64,000 nt of DNA from Dokdonella sp. (GTDB lineage Bacteria; Pseudomonadota; Gammaproteobacteria; Xanthomonadales; Rhodanobacteraceae), in the NCBI GenBank assembly GCA_016712865.1, contig JADJQH010000004.1:112622-176621 (forward strand). The letters are read 5' to 3'. Position numbers and translations under genes: made by a program. Below, one piece after another: positions 31,051 to 40,783 of the stretch (positions are counted from its first letter, which is position 1; every line of letters begins with the position of its first letter). The notes under the pieces are model-generated. The model searched no databases and had not been told where the DNA came from. It saw only the letters and a program-made list of their open reading frames with translations.

Positions 31051-32379
31051 CTACAGGATGTAGCGCGACAGATCCTCGTCCTGCACCAGGCCGGACAAGT
31101 GCGCATCGACATACTCGGCATCGATGCGAAAGGCGCTGCCCGGATGATCGGATGCGCCGAACGAGATTTCATCGAGCAAGCGCTCCAGCACGGTGTGCAG
31201 GCGGCGCGCGCCGATGTTTTCGGTGCGTTCATTGACCTGATAGGCCACCTCGGCCAGGCGGCGAATGCCGTCGGTCGTGAATTCAAGGCTCACGCCTTCG
31301 GTGGCGAGCAGGGCGGTGTACTGCTTGGTCAGCGCATGCTTGGGTTCGCTCAGGATGCGCGCGAAGTCGTCGGCATTGAGCGCGCTGAGTTCGACACGAA
31401 TCGGAAAGCGGCCCTGCAATTCCGGGATGAGATCCGATGGCTTGGCCAGCGAGAAAGCACCCGAGGCAATGAACAGGATGTGGTCGGTCTTGATCATGCC
31501 GTGCTTGGTCGACACCGTGCTGCCTTCCACCAGGGGCAAGAGGTCGCGCTGCACGCCTTCGCGACTGACGCCGGCACCGCTGAATTCGCCGCGCTGGGCG
31601 ACCTTGTCGATCTCGTCGATGAAAACAATGCCGTTCTGTTCGCAGTTGTTCAAGGCGTGGCTCTTGATCTCCTCGTCGTTGACCAGCTTGCCGGCCTCCT
31701 CCTCGATCAGCAGCGGGCGCGCCTGGGCGATGCGCAGCTTGCGCTTCTGCGTGCGCGAACCGGACAGCGACTGGAACATGCCGTGCAACTGGTTGGTCAT
31801 TTCCTCCATGCCCGGTGGTGCCATGATCTCGACGCCGATGTTGACCGCCAGATCCAGCTCGATCTCGCGATCGTCCAGTTGGCCTTCCCGATATTGCTTG
31901 AGCAGTTTCTGCCGCGTATCGGCGGCGCGCTCGTCGATGGGCGCCGGCTCGTTGGCAAACCCCACCGTCTGCCGACGCGGCAGCAGCGCGTCAAGAATGC
32001 GGTCTTCGGCGCGATCCTCGGCCTGGCTGCGCACGCGCGCCTTGGCCTGCTCGCGTTCCATCTTCACCGCGGCTTCGGCCAGATCGCGAATGATCTGCTC
32101 GACATCCTTGCCCACGTAACCCACTTCGGTGAACTTGGTGGCTTCCACCTTGATGAACGGTGCATTGGCGAGGGCGGCAAGGCGTCGCGCGATCTCGGTC
32201 TTGCCGACCCCGGTCGGGCCGATCATGAGGATGTTCTTCGGCGTCACCTCGTCGCGCAGGGCGGGATCCAGCTGCATGCGCCGCCAGCGGTTGCGCAGGG
32301 CAATGGACACCGCGCGCTTGGCCGCATTCTGGCCAATGATGTAGCGGTCAAGTTCGGAAACGATTTCGCGTGGGGTCAT
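31051..32379 (-). CDS. hslU: ATP-dependent protease ATPase subunit HslU
   Basis: A 442-residue AAA+ unfoldase that feeds proteins to the HslV peptidase. Features: N-terminal [17 protein letters not shown], Walker [17 protein letters not shown], the I-domain, Walker [17 protein letters not shown], sensor sequence [20 protein letters not shown] and the C-terminal tail DLSRYIL whose last residues dock into HslV. It is downstream of hslV on the same strand, but a G37/C40 tract and repeat material separate the two genes. Confidence 0.97.
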   Translation of the reverse strand: MTPREIVSELDRYIIGQNAAKRAVSIALRNRWRRMQLDPALRDEVTPKNILMIGPTGVGKTEIARRLAALANAPFIKVEATKFTEVGYVGKDVEQIIRDLAEAAVKMEREQAKARVRSQAEDRAEDRILDALLPRRQTVGFANEPAPIDERAADTRQKLLKQYREGQLDDREIELDLAVNIGVEIMAPPGMEEMTNQLHGMFQSLSGSRTQKRKLRIAQARPLLIEEEAGKLVNDEEIKSHALNNCEQNGIVFIDEIDKVAQRGEFSGAGVSREGVQRDLLPLVEGSTVSTKHGMIKTDHILFIASGAFSLAKPSDLIPELQGRFPIRVELSALNADDFARILSEPKHALTKQYTALLATEGVSLEFTTDGIRRLAEVAYQVNERTENIGARRLHTVLERLLDEISFGASDHPGSAFRIDAEYVDAHLSGLVQDEDLSRYIL

Positions 32380-32382
32380 TGA

Positions 32383-32420
32383 AAGGCCGGGATTGGGGAT
32401 TGGGGATTCGGGACTGATGC
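32383..32420. repeat. GGGATTGGGGATT-type repeat, copy 4
   Basis: A short degenerate run (GGGATTGGGGATTGGGGATT) just upstream of hslU that matches the other GGGAATCG-type repeats in this stretch. Confidence 0.5.
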
Positions 32421-32451
32421 TTCGCATGGAGATTCAACTGTTCTCCCTCTC

Positions 32452-32541
<90 letters not shown>

Positions 32542-32639
32542 CGGGGGCGGCCTCTCCCGCCAGCGGTAGAGGCGGAGAGCGTGGCGCGATCTAGCCCATG
32601 TCGGCGGATTGCATCCTGGGTCGACTCGCTGCTGCCGCT

Positions 32640-33173
32640 TCACAATTCCTCAATAGAGATGTTGTCGTTGGTGTAGATGCAGATGTCGCCGGCGATCTTG
32701 AGCGCCTGCTCGACAATGCGACGCGCATCCAGCTCGGTGTTTTCGATCAAGGCCTTGGCCGCAGCCTGTGCATAGGGACCGCCGGAGCCGATGGCAATCA
32801 AGCCGTTCTCCGGTTCGACCACGTCGCCGTTGCCGGAAATGAGCAGGGAGGTTTCCTTGTCGGCCACCGCCAACATCGCCTCCAGGCGTCCCAGGCGGCG
32901 ATCCGTGCGCCACTCCTTGGCCAGCTCCACGGCGGCGCGGGTGAGGTTGCCGCTGAAGCGCTCCAGTTTCTGTTCAAACAACTCGAACAGGGTGAAGGCA
33001 TCGGCGGTGGCACCGGCAAAACCGGCCAGCACATCGCCCTTGCCGAGGCGGCGCAACTTGCGCGCATTGGACTTCATCACCGTGTTGCCAAGGGTGACCT
33101 GGCCATCGCCGCCGATCACGACCTTGCCGTGGCGACGGACCGAAACAATGGTGGTGGCGTGAAAGGATTCCAT
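32640..33173 (-). CDS. hslV: ATP-dependent protease peptidase subunit HslV
   Basis: A 177-residue threonine peptidase of the proteasome fold. After a short propeptide (MESFHA) the mature protein starts at the catalytic Thr in [33 protein letters not shown] and [18 protein letters not shown] match the family. An in-frame ATG two codons upstream at 33179 is possible. It forms the HslVU complex with HslU, which is encoded next but after the anomalous homopolymer tract. Confidence 0.96.
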   Translation of the reverse strand: MESFHATTIVSVRRHGKVVIGGDGQVTLGNTVMKSNARKLRRLGKGDVLAGFAGATADAFTLFELFEQKLERFSGNLTRAAVELAKEWRTDRRLGRLEAMLAVADKETSLLISGNGDVVEPENGLIAIGSGGPYAQAAAKALIENTELDARRIVEQALKIAGDICIYTNDNISIEEL

Positions 33174-33256
33174 CGGCATTCCGCAAACGGGTGGACCCTT
33201 TCATCTGGGGGTGCGGCGGCGCATTCCAAGTGCTGCATCGACGTCTGGGCAAGGAC

Positions 33257-34150
33257 TCAGGGCTTGCGCTTGGCGCGCGGATGCGCGGCATCGTAGACCC
33301 GGGCCAGGTGCTGGAAATCAAGGTGGGTATAGATCTGCGTGGTGCCGATGTCGGCATGGCCCAGCAGCTCCTGCACGGCGCGCAGGTCACCGGAGGATTC
33401 CAGCAGGTGGCTGGCGCAGGAATGACGCAGCAAATGCGGATACACGCGCTTCCACACGCCCTGGTCACGCGCGCGTCGCTTGAGGCGGGTGCGTACGCCG
33501 TGCGTACTCAAGGGGCGACCGTGGCGTCCACGCAGGATCAGCGCGTCATCGCCGGCCTGTTCCTGCTTGCGCAGGGCGGCAAGGGCTTGCAGGGCGTGGC
33601 TGCCGACCGGAACGATGCGGGTCTTGGAACCCTTGCCGGTGACGCGCAGCAAGCCGGCGTCGGCATCGAGATCGCACCAGCGCAGGCTGACAATCTCGGC
33701 GACGCGAAGCCCGCTCGAATAGAGCAGCTCCAGCATGGCGCGATCATGCACGGCTTCGGCATCATCAACCGGAAATTCCAGCAGCGCACCCATCTCGTCG
33801 GCATCCAGCACGTTCGGCAGCTTGCGCGGAATCTTCGGCGAACGCACGCCGACGGCAGGGTTCACGCTGACCTCACCCTCGCGCGCAAGAAAGCGGAAGA
33901 AACTGCGGCAAGTCGATAGAAACAAGCCAAGACTGGCCGGCGCCAGTCCGCTTCGATGTTGCTCGGCCAGCAAGGCCTGCAACTGGACACTGCGCAGTTC
34001 ACGCCAGCGCTGCAAGCCCAGGCGCTCGGCGTATGCGTGCAGCCTGGTCAATGCGCGTGCGTAGTTTTCCAGGGTGGAGGGCGAGTAACGCCGCTCGACG
34101 CGCAGATGTTCGAGAAACCGGGTGGTTGCGCTGGCCAGCGCGCCGCTCAT
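33257..34150 (-). CDS. xerC: Site-specific tyrosine recombinase XerC
   Basis: A 297-residue recombinase that, with XerD, resolves chromosome dimers at dif. The N-terminal SAM-like core-binding domain (FLEHLRVERRYSPSTLENYA) precedes the catalytic domain with ELLYSSGLRVAEIVSLRW (Arg), TGKGSKTRIVPVG (Lys), HLLRHSCASHLLESSGDLRA (His-x-x-Arg), LGHADIGTTQIYTH (His and the nucleophilic Tyr). All catalytic residues are present. It follows the DUF484 gene by one base. Confidence 0.95.
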   Translation of the reverse strand: MSGALASATTRFLEHLRVERRYSPSTLENYARALTRLHAYAERLGLQRWRELRSVQLQALLAEQHRSGLAPASLGLFLSTCRSFFRFLAREGEVSVNPAVGVRSPKIPRKLPNVLDADEMGALLEFPVDDAEAVHDRAMLELLYSSGLRVAEIVSLRWCDLDADAGLLRVTGKGSKTRIVPVGSHALQALAALRKQEQAGDDALILRGRHGRPLSTHGVRTRLKRRARDQGVWKRVYPHLLRHSCASHLLESSGDLRAVQELLGHADIGTTQIYTHLDFQHLARVYDAAHPRAKRKP

Positions 34151-34151
34151 T

Positions 34152-34838
34152 TCACCGCTTGCCCGAATAGCGGGTCACCGCCGTGGACACGGCCTCGGCG
34201 ATCAGGCGCAGGAACACGGTGCCCATGCCCGGATGAAAGCGGTTGGCATCGAGGCTGCCGATGGCGAGCATGCCGAGATCGCCGATGGGCAGCAGCACGG
34301 CCGATTGCACGGTGCTGGCCTTGTCCGCGAACAGCGCATCCAGCTTGTCCTGCAGCAGGCGGCCGCACAGTGGCTCGCCGCGCTTGAGGAATTCCGCAAA
34401 CGCGGGCATGGCGGCAGGACCATCTGCTTCCACCAGCAACCAGTCCGCCACCGGCAATTGCGGGTCGCTGTGAAACAGCACCATGCGAACCAGGTCGGTG
34501 TGGAAATCCTCGGTCAGGCTGGCAACCACGCGGGTCACCGTATCGGCGAGGTCGCGGGCGCGCATGAGGGCCAGGGTCAGGGTGTGCACGCGCACCATCA
34601 AGGTTTCATTTTCGTGCGCGATCTCGACCAGGTCATGCAGGCGCCGCGACAGCTCGTTGTTCTTGTCGCGCATCATTTCCAGCTGGTAGCTGGCCAGGGA
34701 TGCCGCCGGACCCTGCTCGCGCGGCAGGCGCAGCAGCATGGCGAGGTCAGGAAACTCCTTGAGGAAATCCGAGTGCCGTCGCAGGTAGCTGGCGACTTCC
34801 ATCGCCGATAAACCGTCTTTCACGCTCAACTCACTCAT
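34152..34838 (-). CDS. DUF484 family protein
   Basis: A 228-residue protein of the DUF484 (GAF-like) family. The N-terminal helical part (LSAMEVASYLRRHSDFLKEF) precedes a GAF-like fold; PDLAMLLRLPREQGPAASLA, SAVLLPIGDLGMLAIGSLDA and FHPGMGTVFLRLIAEAVSTA are family strings. It overlaps dapF by eight bases and precedes xerC by one base, the dapF-DUF484-xerC order known from many Gammaproteobacteria. Function is unknown. Confidence 0.9.
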   Translation of the reverse strand: MSELSVKDGLSAMEVASYLRRHSDFLKEFPDLAMLLRLPREQGPAASLASYQLEMMRDKNNELSRRLHDLVEIAHENETLMVRVHTLTLALMRARDLADTVTRVVASLTEDFHTDLVRMVLFHSDPQLPVADWLLVEADGPAAMPAFAEFLKRGEPLCGRLLQDKLDALFADKASTVQSAVLLPIGDLGMLAIGSLDANRFHPGMGTVFLRLIAEAVSTAVTRYSGKR

Positions 34839-35661
34839 GCCAGGTGCCCTCGAATGAAAAGCTTGCCGGGCCGGTCATCCACAACGGATGACCGGGACCT
34901 TGCCAATGAATTTCCAGGCTGCCGCCGGGAAGCTGCACATCCACGGTGTCGTCAACCGCACCGCGCTTGCGCTGCACCGCCATCGCCGCACAGGCTCCGG
35001 TGCCGCAGGCCAGGGTTTCGCCCACGCCGCGTTCCCATACGCGCAAGGCCAGCGAAGTTCGCGAGCGTCGCTCGACAAAGCCGACGTTGCAGCCCTGCGG
35101 AAAGATCGCCGCCGAGGAAAGCCGTGCGCCGATCTGTGTCACGTGAGCCTGCGCGATCCCATCCACGGCAATGACGGCATGCGGATTGCCCATGGAAACC
35201 GCAGCGAAAGTGATGGTGCCGTCGTCGATGCGGGTACGGTAAGTGTCTGCTTCACCATCGACCGCGAGCGGTATCGTCGCCGGTGAGAAATCCGGTTCGC
35301 CCATGTTCACGCGCACGCGACCATCCGCCAGGCAGGCCACGCGCACCGGCCCGGATGGACTCATCAGGCTGACCTCTGCCGCATCCAGTGCGCCTTCACG
35401 CGCCAGCCAAGCCGCCACGCAGCGCACGCCGTTGCCGCATTGGCCCGAGGGCGAACCGTCGCGATTCCAGATGCCGTAGGCAAAGGCATGCGCGGGATCG
35501 CTGGATGCATGAATGCTCAACAACTGGTCGAAGCCGACACCGCGATGGCGGTCGGCCAGACGACGGATGTCCTCGATCGTCAGGGCAAGCGGATGCTCGC
35601 GGCAATCCAGGATCACGAAGTCATTGCCCAGGCCATGCATCTTGCTGAAGGCGAGCGCCAT
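34831..35661 (-). CDS. dapF: Diaminopimelate epimerase
   Basis: A 276-residue cofactor-free epimerase that makes meso-diaminopimelate for lysine and peptidoglycan. The two catalytic cysteines are seen in SPSGQCGNGVRC (about 77) and in TLACGTGACAAMAVQR (about 225). The N-terminus FSKMHGLGNDFVILD is typical. It overlaps the DUF484 gene and follows a small lipoprotein gene, so the four-gene run down to xerC is probably one operon. Confidence 0.97.
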   Translation of the reverse strand: MALAFSKMHGLGNDFVILDCREHPLALTIEDIRRLADRHRGVGFDQLLSIHASSDPAHAFAYGIWNRDGSPSGQCGNGVRCVAAWLAREGALDAAEVSLMSPSGPVRVACLADGRVRVNMGEPDFSPATIPLAVDGEADTYRTRIDDGTITFAAVSMGNPHAVIAVDGIAQAHVTQIGARLSSAAIFPQGCNVGFVERRSRTSLALRVWERGVGETLACGTGACAAMAVQRKRGAVDDTVDVQLPGGSLEIHWQGPGHPLWMTGPASFSFEGTWHE

Positions 35662-35673
35662 CGCGGATCCTGC

Positions 35674-35805
35674 TCAGTGCGATGACGATTGCGCGGCATT
35701 TGCCGCGGCGGGTGTGCCCGGTTTGACCAGTTCGCCCTTGTTGCCGCAAGCGGCGAGCAGCGCGAGCAGGCACAGGAGCGCAGGCAATCGAATGGAACTC
35801 AGCAT
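35674..35805 (-). CDS. lptM: Small lipoprotein, LptM-like (YifL)
   Basis: A 43-residue lipoprotein. The start MLSSIRLPALLCLLALLAAC contains a lipobox LLAAC with the Cys at position 20. The mature part starts CGNKGELVKPG, like the CGxKGPLYxP start of LptM, which helps the LPS translocon LptD mature. It sits just upstream of dapF, as yifL does in Escherichia coli. The symbol is an inference from motif and context. Confidence 0.75.
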   Translation of the reverse strand: MLSSIRLPALLCLLALLAACGNKGELVKPGTPAAANAAQSSSH

Positions 35806-35890
35806 GGGGTTGGCTCACGATGACGACCGGCCGCGAGTATAACGCCGCACAATGCGCTCGCCCGCAGGCGGGAACGGGTATGCTCGGCGC

Positions 35891-36568
35891 ATGCCGCTGA
35901 CGCCGTTCCTCATCGTTTTCTTCGTGTTCGCCGGATTGTGCGTCCTGCTTGCCCTGTCCCAGGGTTTTGCCATGCGTCGCCGCTGGCGTGAACGGCGACG
36001 CTTCGCGGCCAGTCATCGACTGGTCTGGCTGCTGGTGTTCCTGTTGCTCGGCACCCTCTCCGGCCTGCTCGGCTCCGCCTTGCTTGGTTATCGCCGCTTG
36101 ACCAGCGAAACCGTGTTGGCCGATCTCTCCGCGCGGCAACTGGAACCACGGCGTTTTGCCGTGCGCATTGATTATCCGGACGGCAGCCGGCGCAGCGTGG
36201 AAGTGTTTGGCGAGCAATGGCAGCTTGATGCACGGGTGATCAAGTGGAAGCCATCCGCCGTGGCCTTCGGCCTGCCTGCGCTCTATCGCATCGAGCGCAT
36301 CAGTGGCCGCTACATCGATACCGCCGATGAAACCACGCAGGTGCGCAGCGCCATTGCGCTCGAAACGTCGGGCCGCATCGATCTGTTCGAGCTGAAACAG
36401 AAGTTTCCGCGCTGGATGGACTGGCTGGATGCGGACTACGGCAGCGCGGCCTACCTGCCCCTGGTCGATGGCGGCAATTACCGGGTGAGCCTGAGCCCAC
36501 TGGGTGGCCTGATCGCACGCCCGGCGGATTCTGCAACCGAAGCCTTGTTGCGCGAAGCGGGCTGGTAA
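35891..36568 (+). CDS. Two-helix membrane protein of unknown function
   Basis: A 225-residue protein that I do not recognise. Two hydrophobic helices near the N-terminus (FLIVFFVFAGLCVLLALSQG and WLLVFLLLGTLSGLLGSALL) flank a basic loop (RRRWRERRRF). A soluble domain of about 150 residues follows with RFAVRIDYPDGSRRSVEVFG, LPALYRIERISGRYIDTADE and FPRWMDWLDADYGSAAYLPL. It is divergent from the LptM gene. Similar proteins seem common in xanthomonads, from memory. Confidence 0.75.
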   Translation: MPLTPFLIVFFVFAGLCVLLALSQGFAMRRRWRERRRFAASHRLVWLLVFLLLGTLSGLLGSALLGYRRLTSETVLADLSARQLEPRRFAVRIDYPDGSRRSVEVFGEQWQLDARVIKWKPSAVAFGLPALYRIERISGRYIDTADETTQVRSAIALETSGRIDLFELKQKFPRWMDWLDADYGSAAYLPLVDGGNYRVSLSPLGGLIARPADSATEALLREAGW

Positions 36569-36686
36569 GTGCAGAAAGGGTAGAGATCGTGATGCACGAT
36601 CGCGCGTGAGTGGGCCTGCTCCACCCTATGGAAATGCGCACGGCAAACGGACAGAATCCGCCAATTGCTCGGGAGGCAGATGTCAA

Positions 36687-38111
36687 ATGGCAGGGAAAGC
36701 GAAGAAGGAAGAAAAGCAGGGTACGTCGATCCTGCGCATTCTTGGCGTGGTCCTCTTTATCGTCGTCGGTGCGGTTCTCATCTTTTGGCACGCCAACTTC
36801 GTGACCGGTCGCTCGCTGTTGCTGGCTTTTCCCGGCTGGGAAGTTACCTACAAGGGCTGCTGGCCCAATCCGTTCGGCGGCGCCTGGGTCAGTGACGTCA
36901 CCTTGATGCCGTACGAGGAGTATCCGGACGAGGTATTCCATTTCGACAGCTTGTACGTCGATGTGCCCTTCATGCAGTTTTATTCCACGTTCTTCCCGAA
37001 AAAACTCAAGTGGCTGCGCAGCGAGATCAAGGACATCAGCCTGGAGTTTTCCGGCGGCCGCGGCACCTTGGCCGAGCCATTCACCTGGGAGATGGCTGCA
37101 TTCGGCAATGTCAGCGCATCTCCTTTTGAGGCCGATGGCTGCATGGAAGATGCCATCTGGGTTTCCGAAGAAATGGCGGAGATGGGGCTGCAAGCCGGCG
37201 AAACCGAACTGGTCATGTCCTGGCACCGCGAGGAAGGCAGCCTGGTCAGGGAGCAGTCCATCCACACCGAGGGCGTCGGTCGCGTGGACTTCCGCGGCGA
37301 GCAGGCCCGTGATGACGATTTCGACTTGTTTGACATGGTCGAAGGAGATTTCTCCACCGTGAGATCCCGCGAATGGCACGTGCGCGACGAAGGTTTCATC
37401 GCGGCACGAAATGCCCATTGCGCGAAGAAGGATGGCATCACTCCACAGCAGTTCGTCCAGCGCCACCTGGATACCGTGGAACGCCTGCTGGAGGCGGACG
37501 GCATTGCACCCAGCGAATCGGTGCGCAATGCCTATCGGCATTACGCGGAACGCGGTGCCCCGCTGGATCTTGCACTGAACTTCAGCGCACTGCCGGACAA
37601 CCTGTCGTATGAGGAATTCGAGTTGTCCGACTGGCTCAATTTCACGAGCGGCACGTTCAACATTGATGGCCGCGACCTCAATCTCGGCATGCGTGAAGTA
37701 ACGCCGCGGCCCTTGCCGGAAACCGACGACGAGGAAGCCACCACCTTTGCCCTGCTGGAATCCGAGCGCGCGACGATGCGTGCCCAGGCCGCCGTTGCCG
37801 AGGCGCAAGCGGCACCAGCGCCAACTCTCGCCGTGGCCACCCTGCCCGCGAGCACGCCACCACCAACGGAGCTCCCCTTCGTCGTGCCAGCGGAACCTGA
37901 AGTCGCCGCCGACGCGATCACCGACTATGCCAAGTTGCGCGCGGAAATCGGCAAGCGGTTCAAGTTCTACCTCAAGGAGCAATCACCGATTCGTGGGCAG
38001 ATCGTTGGCAGCGAAGACGGCCAGATCCGTGTGCGTCGCCAGATGACGAGTGGATTCATGGAGCAATTCATCGCGCGCGCCAACTTCATCCGCGCCGAGC
38101 CGATGCGTTAA
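36687..38111 (+). CDS. Membrane-anchored protein of unknown function, paralogue of the 6.1 kb gene
   Basis: A 474-residue protein with a hydrophobic N-terminal helix (ILRILGVVLFIVVGAVLIFW). The part that follows (FPGWEVTYKGCWPNPFGGAW and LMPYEEYPDEVFHFDSLYVD) is unlike the paralogue. The middle then matches the 6.1 kb protein: HCAKKDGITPQQFVQRHLDT, LLEADGIAPSESVRNAYRHY and AERGAPLDLALN. The C-terminus has another beta-domain candidate (EIGKRFKFYLKEQSPIRGQI). GGGAGG lies 10 bases before the ATG. No catalytic motif seen. An AsmA-like role at the envelope is only a guess. Confidence 0.7.
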   Translation: MAGKAKKEEKQGTSILRILGVVLFIVVGAVLIFWHANFVTGRSLLLAFPGWEVTYKGCWPNPFGGAWVSDVTLMPYEEYPDEVFHFDSLYVDVPFMQFYSTFFPKKLKWLRSEIKDISLEFSGGRGTLAEPFTWEMAAFGNVSASPFEADGCMEDAIWVSEEMAEMGLQAGETELVMSWHREEGSLVREQSIHTEGVGRVDFRGEQARDDDFDLFDMVEGDFSTVRSREWHVRDEGFIAARNAHCAKKDGITPQQFVQRHLDTVERLLEADGIAPSESVRNAYRHYAERGAPLDLALNFSALPDNLSYEEFELSDWLNFTSGTFNIDGRDLNLGMREVTPRPLPETDDEEATTFALLESERATMRAQAAVAEAQAAPAPTLAVATLPASTPPPTELPFVVPAEPEVAADAITDYAKLRAEIGKRFKFYLKEQSPIRGQIVGSEDGQIRVRRQMTSGFMEQFIARANFIRAEPMR

Positions 38112-38312
38112 GGCAACACTGATCAAGTGGCGCAGCCGAGCAAGCTCGGCTCTACCAAAGCAGCACGATTCCGGTAGAGCGGAGCTTGCTCCGCTTGCCT
38201 CTTTCTACGTGTCCGCAGCCGAGCAAGCTCGGCTCTACCGAAGCAGCACGACCGACGAGATTTCTGAACGCCGTGACGGTTGCGCCAATTGACCAGCGTT
38301 GCCTTGATTCCA
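38112..38312. repeat. REP repeats (family B), three copies
   Basis: Three copies of a GTAGAGC-GGAGCTTGCTC-type unit lie in alternating orientation: GCCGAGCAAGCTCGGCTC at 38135, GTAGAGCGGAGCTTGCTC at 38174, and GCCGAGCAAGCTCGGCTC at 38218. A related pair is found at the right end of the window. They separate the unknown membrane protein gene from the GNAT gene. Confidence 0.8.
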
Positions 38313-38801
38313 TCAGCGGGACCTGAGCGATTTTTCCAGGCGCAATGCAGGGGCGCCATCTTCGTAGTAGTCCGAAAGCTCGCCGATGGAGCGGTAGCCG
38401 CGCTTGAGATAGAGCTGCTGCGCGGCTGTGTTGTCCGTGCGCACTTCCAGACGCAAGCCCAGGCACTTGCGCGCCAGGGCCTGGGCCTCGCAAGCAGCCA
38501 GCAACAACTCGCCGATGCCGAGGCCGCGCAGCCCGGTATCGACGGCCAGCGAATACAGCCTGGCAATCGTGCTGTTCTTGCGAAAGAACACGATTGCAGC
38601 GCCGGCCATTGGCTGATCCGCCTGCGCAACCAGCACACAGGCCGATGCACTGGCCAGGTGGCGACGCCACTGGCGCCTGCTCATGCGATCGCTTGTGAAG
38701 CTGCGATTCTCCAGCTCGACCAGCGCGTCGAGATCCGACATGCGTGCCGCGCGGATGCGAACCGTGGGGTTTCCAGGCATGCGGGCCTTGAGCGTGGACA
38801 T
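38313..38801 (-). CDS. GNAT family N-acetyltransferase
   Basis: A 162-residue acetyltransferase with the coenzyme A-binding motif in LAVDTGLRGLGIGELLLAAC, after the substrate part RIRAARMSDLDALVELENRS. C-terminal LKRGYRSIGELSDYY follows. It resembles RimI-type enzymes. It is divergent from the RimK-like gene, and the two may act on the same peptide or amino-acid substrate; that is inference from position and from known pairing of such enzymes. Confidence 0.88.
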   Translation of the reverse strand: MSTLKARMPGNPTVRIRAARMSDLDALVELENRSFTSDRMSRRQWRRHLASASACVLVAQADQPMAGAAIVFFRKNSTIARLYSLAVDTGLRGLGIGELLLAACEAQALARKCLGLRLEVRTDNTAAQQLYLKRGYRSIGELSDYYEDGAPALRLEKSLRSR

Positions 38802-38970
38802 GCCGCGAGATTAGGCAGCCGGCGCGGAGCGCGCAATGGCTCGGGTCCAGCGCATGATCGTGGACTGAATGGACGAAGGCTTGCGCCTCCCGCCGAGCGG
38901 GGCGCTGTGGCAGACTCCCGCCGCGCCAGCGGAGCGCTTCGCTGCGCCATCCCCAACCGGCAGAACCTGC

Positions 38971-40455
38971 ATGAGTCGCCTTGTCATCGTTGTCGAAAAA
39001 ACCTCGGACTGGGGTTCCTACTATCCATCCGACAACGTCGTTTCTGCCCAGGATTACCTGAAGCAACCGCTCAACGACGACGATGAGCGGACCCAGGTCA
39101 TCAACCTGTGCCGCAGCTACAAGTATCTGGGCACTGGCTACTACGTCTCCCTGTTGGCCGAGGCGCGCGGTCACAAGGTGATTCCCTCGGTGCGCACCAT
39201 CAACGACCTGCGCCGGCGCTCGCTGTACGGCCTCGACATCGAGGACCTGAGCAGCAAGCTCGGCAAGTTCCTGCCTGCCGGCGGCCGCGACACCACCGAT
39301 CTGGGCGTGCTGGTGTACTTCGGCGAGACGTCGTATCCGGCGCTGGAAGATCTCGCCCGCCAGGTGTTCGAAACCTTTCCCTGCCCGATCCTGCGCATCG
39401 AATTCGAACGCGATCGCGTCTGGCAGATCAGCGCGATCAAGCCGACCGGCCTGCATTCGCTGTCCGATGAGCAGGAAGATGCCTTCGCGCAGACCCTGGA
39501 TCGATTTTCGCGCAAGTTGTGGCGCAAGCCGCGCGCGCGCCGCAAGTTCCGCTTCGACCTGGCCATGCTGGTGGATCCGGCCGAAGCCATGCCGCCCTCC
39601 AACAAGCGCGCGCTGCGCCAGTTCATCGATGCTGGCGAGGAGCTGGGTATCGAGGTCGACCCGATCGGGCGCAACGATTACCAGCGCCTGGCCGAGTACG
39701 ACGGCCTGTTCATCCGCGAGACCACCGCGCTCGACAACCACACCTACCGCTTCGCCAACAAGGCGGAGAAGGAAGACATGGTGGTCATCGATGCACCGGA
39801 TTCCATCCTCAAGTGCACCAACAAGATCTATCTGCACGACCTGATGATTTCAAAGCGCCTGCCGATTCCGCGCACGGAGATCCTCTATCGCGACGATCCG
39901 AAGAAGATGGAGGAAAGCAGCGCGCGACTGGGCTTCCCGTTGGTGCTGAAGATTCCGGATGGATCGTTCTCGCGCGGCATCGTCAAGGTCGAGAGCGCGG
40001 AAAAACTGAAGGCCGCGGCGGATGCCCTGTTCCAGCACACGGCGCTGATCCTCGCCCAGGAATTCATGTTCACCGAGTTCGACTGGCGCATCGGCGTGCT
40101 CAATCGCGAACCGCTGTACGCCTGCAAGTACTACATGTCGCGCGGGCACTGGCAAATCTACAACCACGGCGCCAAGGGGCGGGCCAAGTCGGGCGGCTTC
40201 GAGACGCTGCCGGTGCGCGAAGCGCCGCCGGATGTGGTCAAGCTGGCGCTGAAGGCAACCTCACCGATCGGTGATGGCCTCTACGGCGTAGACATCAAGA
40301 AGGACGGCGAGCGCCTGGCCATGATCGAGGTCAACGACAACCCGTCCATCGATGCCGGAGTCGAGGATGCCTACCTTGGTGCCGATCTGTATCGGCGCAT
40401 CATGCATGAGTTCCTGCGCCGCATGGAGCGCAAGCGCCTGGGCTCACACGGCTGA
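38971..40455 (+). CDS. RimK-family ATP-grasp ligase with RLAN domain
   Basis: A 494-residue protein. The N-terminal part (RLVIVVEKTSDWGSYYPSDN to about residue 180) matches the RimK-like ATP-grasp N-terminal (RLAN) domain. An ATP-grasp domain follows with LGFPLVLKIPDGSFSRGIVK, LILAQEFMFTEFDWRIGVLN and LAMIEVNDNPSIDAGVEDAY, carrying the Mg-binding Glu/Asn residues. It probably adds an amino acid (for example glutamate) to a peptide or protein carboxyl. The divergent GNAT gene suggests a shared pathway. Substrate unknown. Confidence 0.88.
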   Translation: MSRLVIVVEKTSDWGSYYPSDNVVSAQDYLKQPLNDDDERTQVINLCRSYKYLGTGYYVSLLAEARGHKVIPSVRTINDLRRRSLYGLDIEDLSSKLGKFLPAGGRDTTDLGVLVYFGETSYPALEDLARQVFETFPCPILRIEFERDRVWQISAIKPTGLHSLSDEQEDAFAQTLDRFSRKLWRKPRARRKFRFDLAMLVDPAEAMPPSNKRALRQFIDAGEELGIEVDPIGRNDYQRLAEYDGLFIRETTALDNHTYRFANKAEKEDMVVIDAPDSILKCTNKIYLHDLMISKRLPIPRTEILYRDDPKKMEESSARLGFPLVLKIPDGSFSRGIVKVESAEKLKAAADALFQHTALILAQEFMFTEFDWRIGVLNREPLYACKYYMSRGHWQIYNHGAKGRAKSGGFETLPVREAPPDVVKLALKATSPIGDGLYGVDIKKDGERLAMIEVNDNPSIDAGVEDAYLGADLYRRIMHEFLRRMERKRLGSHG

Positions 40456-40642
40456 AGAGCAGCGGTCGAAGCGCCAAGCCGGGTCGATCATCCCTCCCGC
40501 AGGTTGCGCAGGCGGCGGGAATTCCCGCCGGCTGTGGTCTTCCCTCTCCCGCTGCGCAGGAGAAGGAAGAGAGGCGTGGATTGCTCTGACTCGCCCCTGA
40601 AGGGGCTCCTGCAACAAGCCTTGTTCGCGTAGGAGCCCCTTT

Positions 40643-40752
40643 AGGGAAACTCTGAACACGTACGGAACTCATTCGTCGCGAGCAAGCTCGCTCCCACCAT
40701 TGCTTGATTTTGTGGGAGCGAGCTTGCTCGCGACAATACTTGATCAGACCTT
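40643..40752. repeat. REPIN-type inverted repeat (family A, copy 2)
   Basis: Same architecture as at 23304: GAACTCATTCGTCGCGAGCA, spacer ATTGCTTGATTTTG, then GTGGGAGCGAGCTTGCTCGC and GACAATACTTGATCAGACC. The spacer is in the opposite orientation to copy 1. Confidence 0.8.
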
Positions 40753-40783
40753 TTTTTGGGGGCGACTACAAGTCACCATCGTG

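Noticed and set aside
29711..32420. GGGAATCG repeats as a CRISPR array
   Set aside because: Units are too short, have no regular spacers and no cas genes are nearby.
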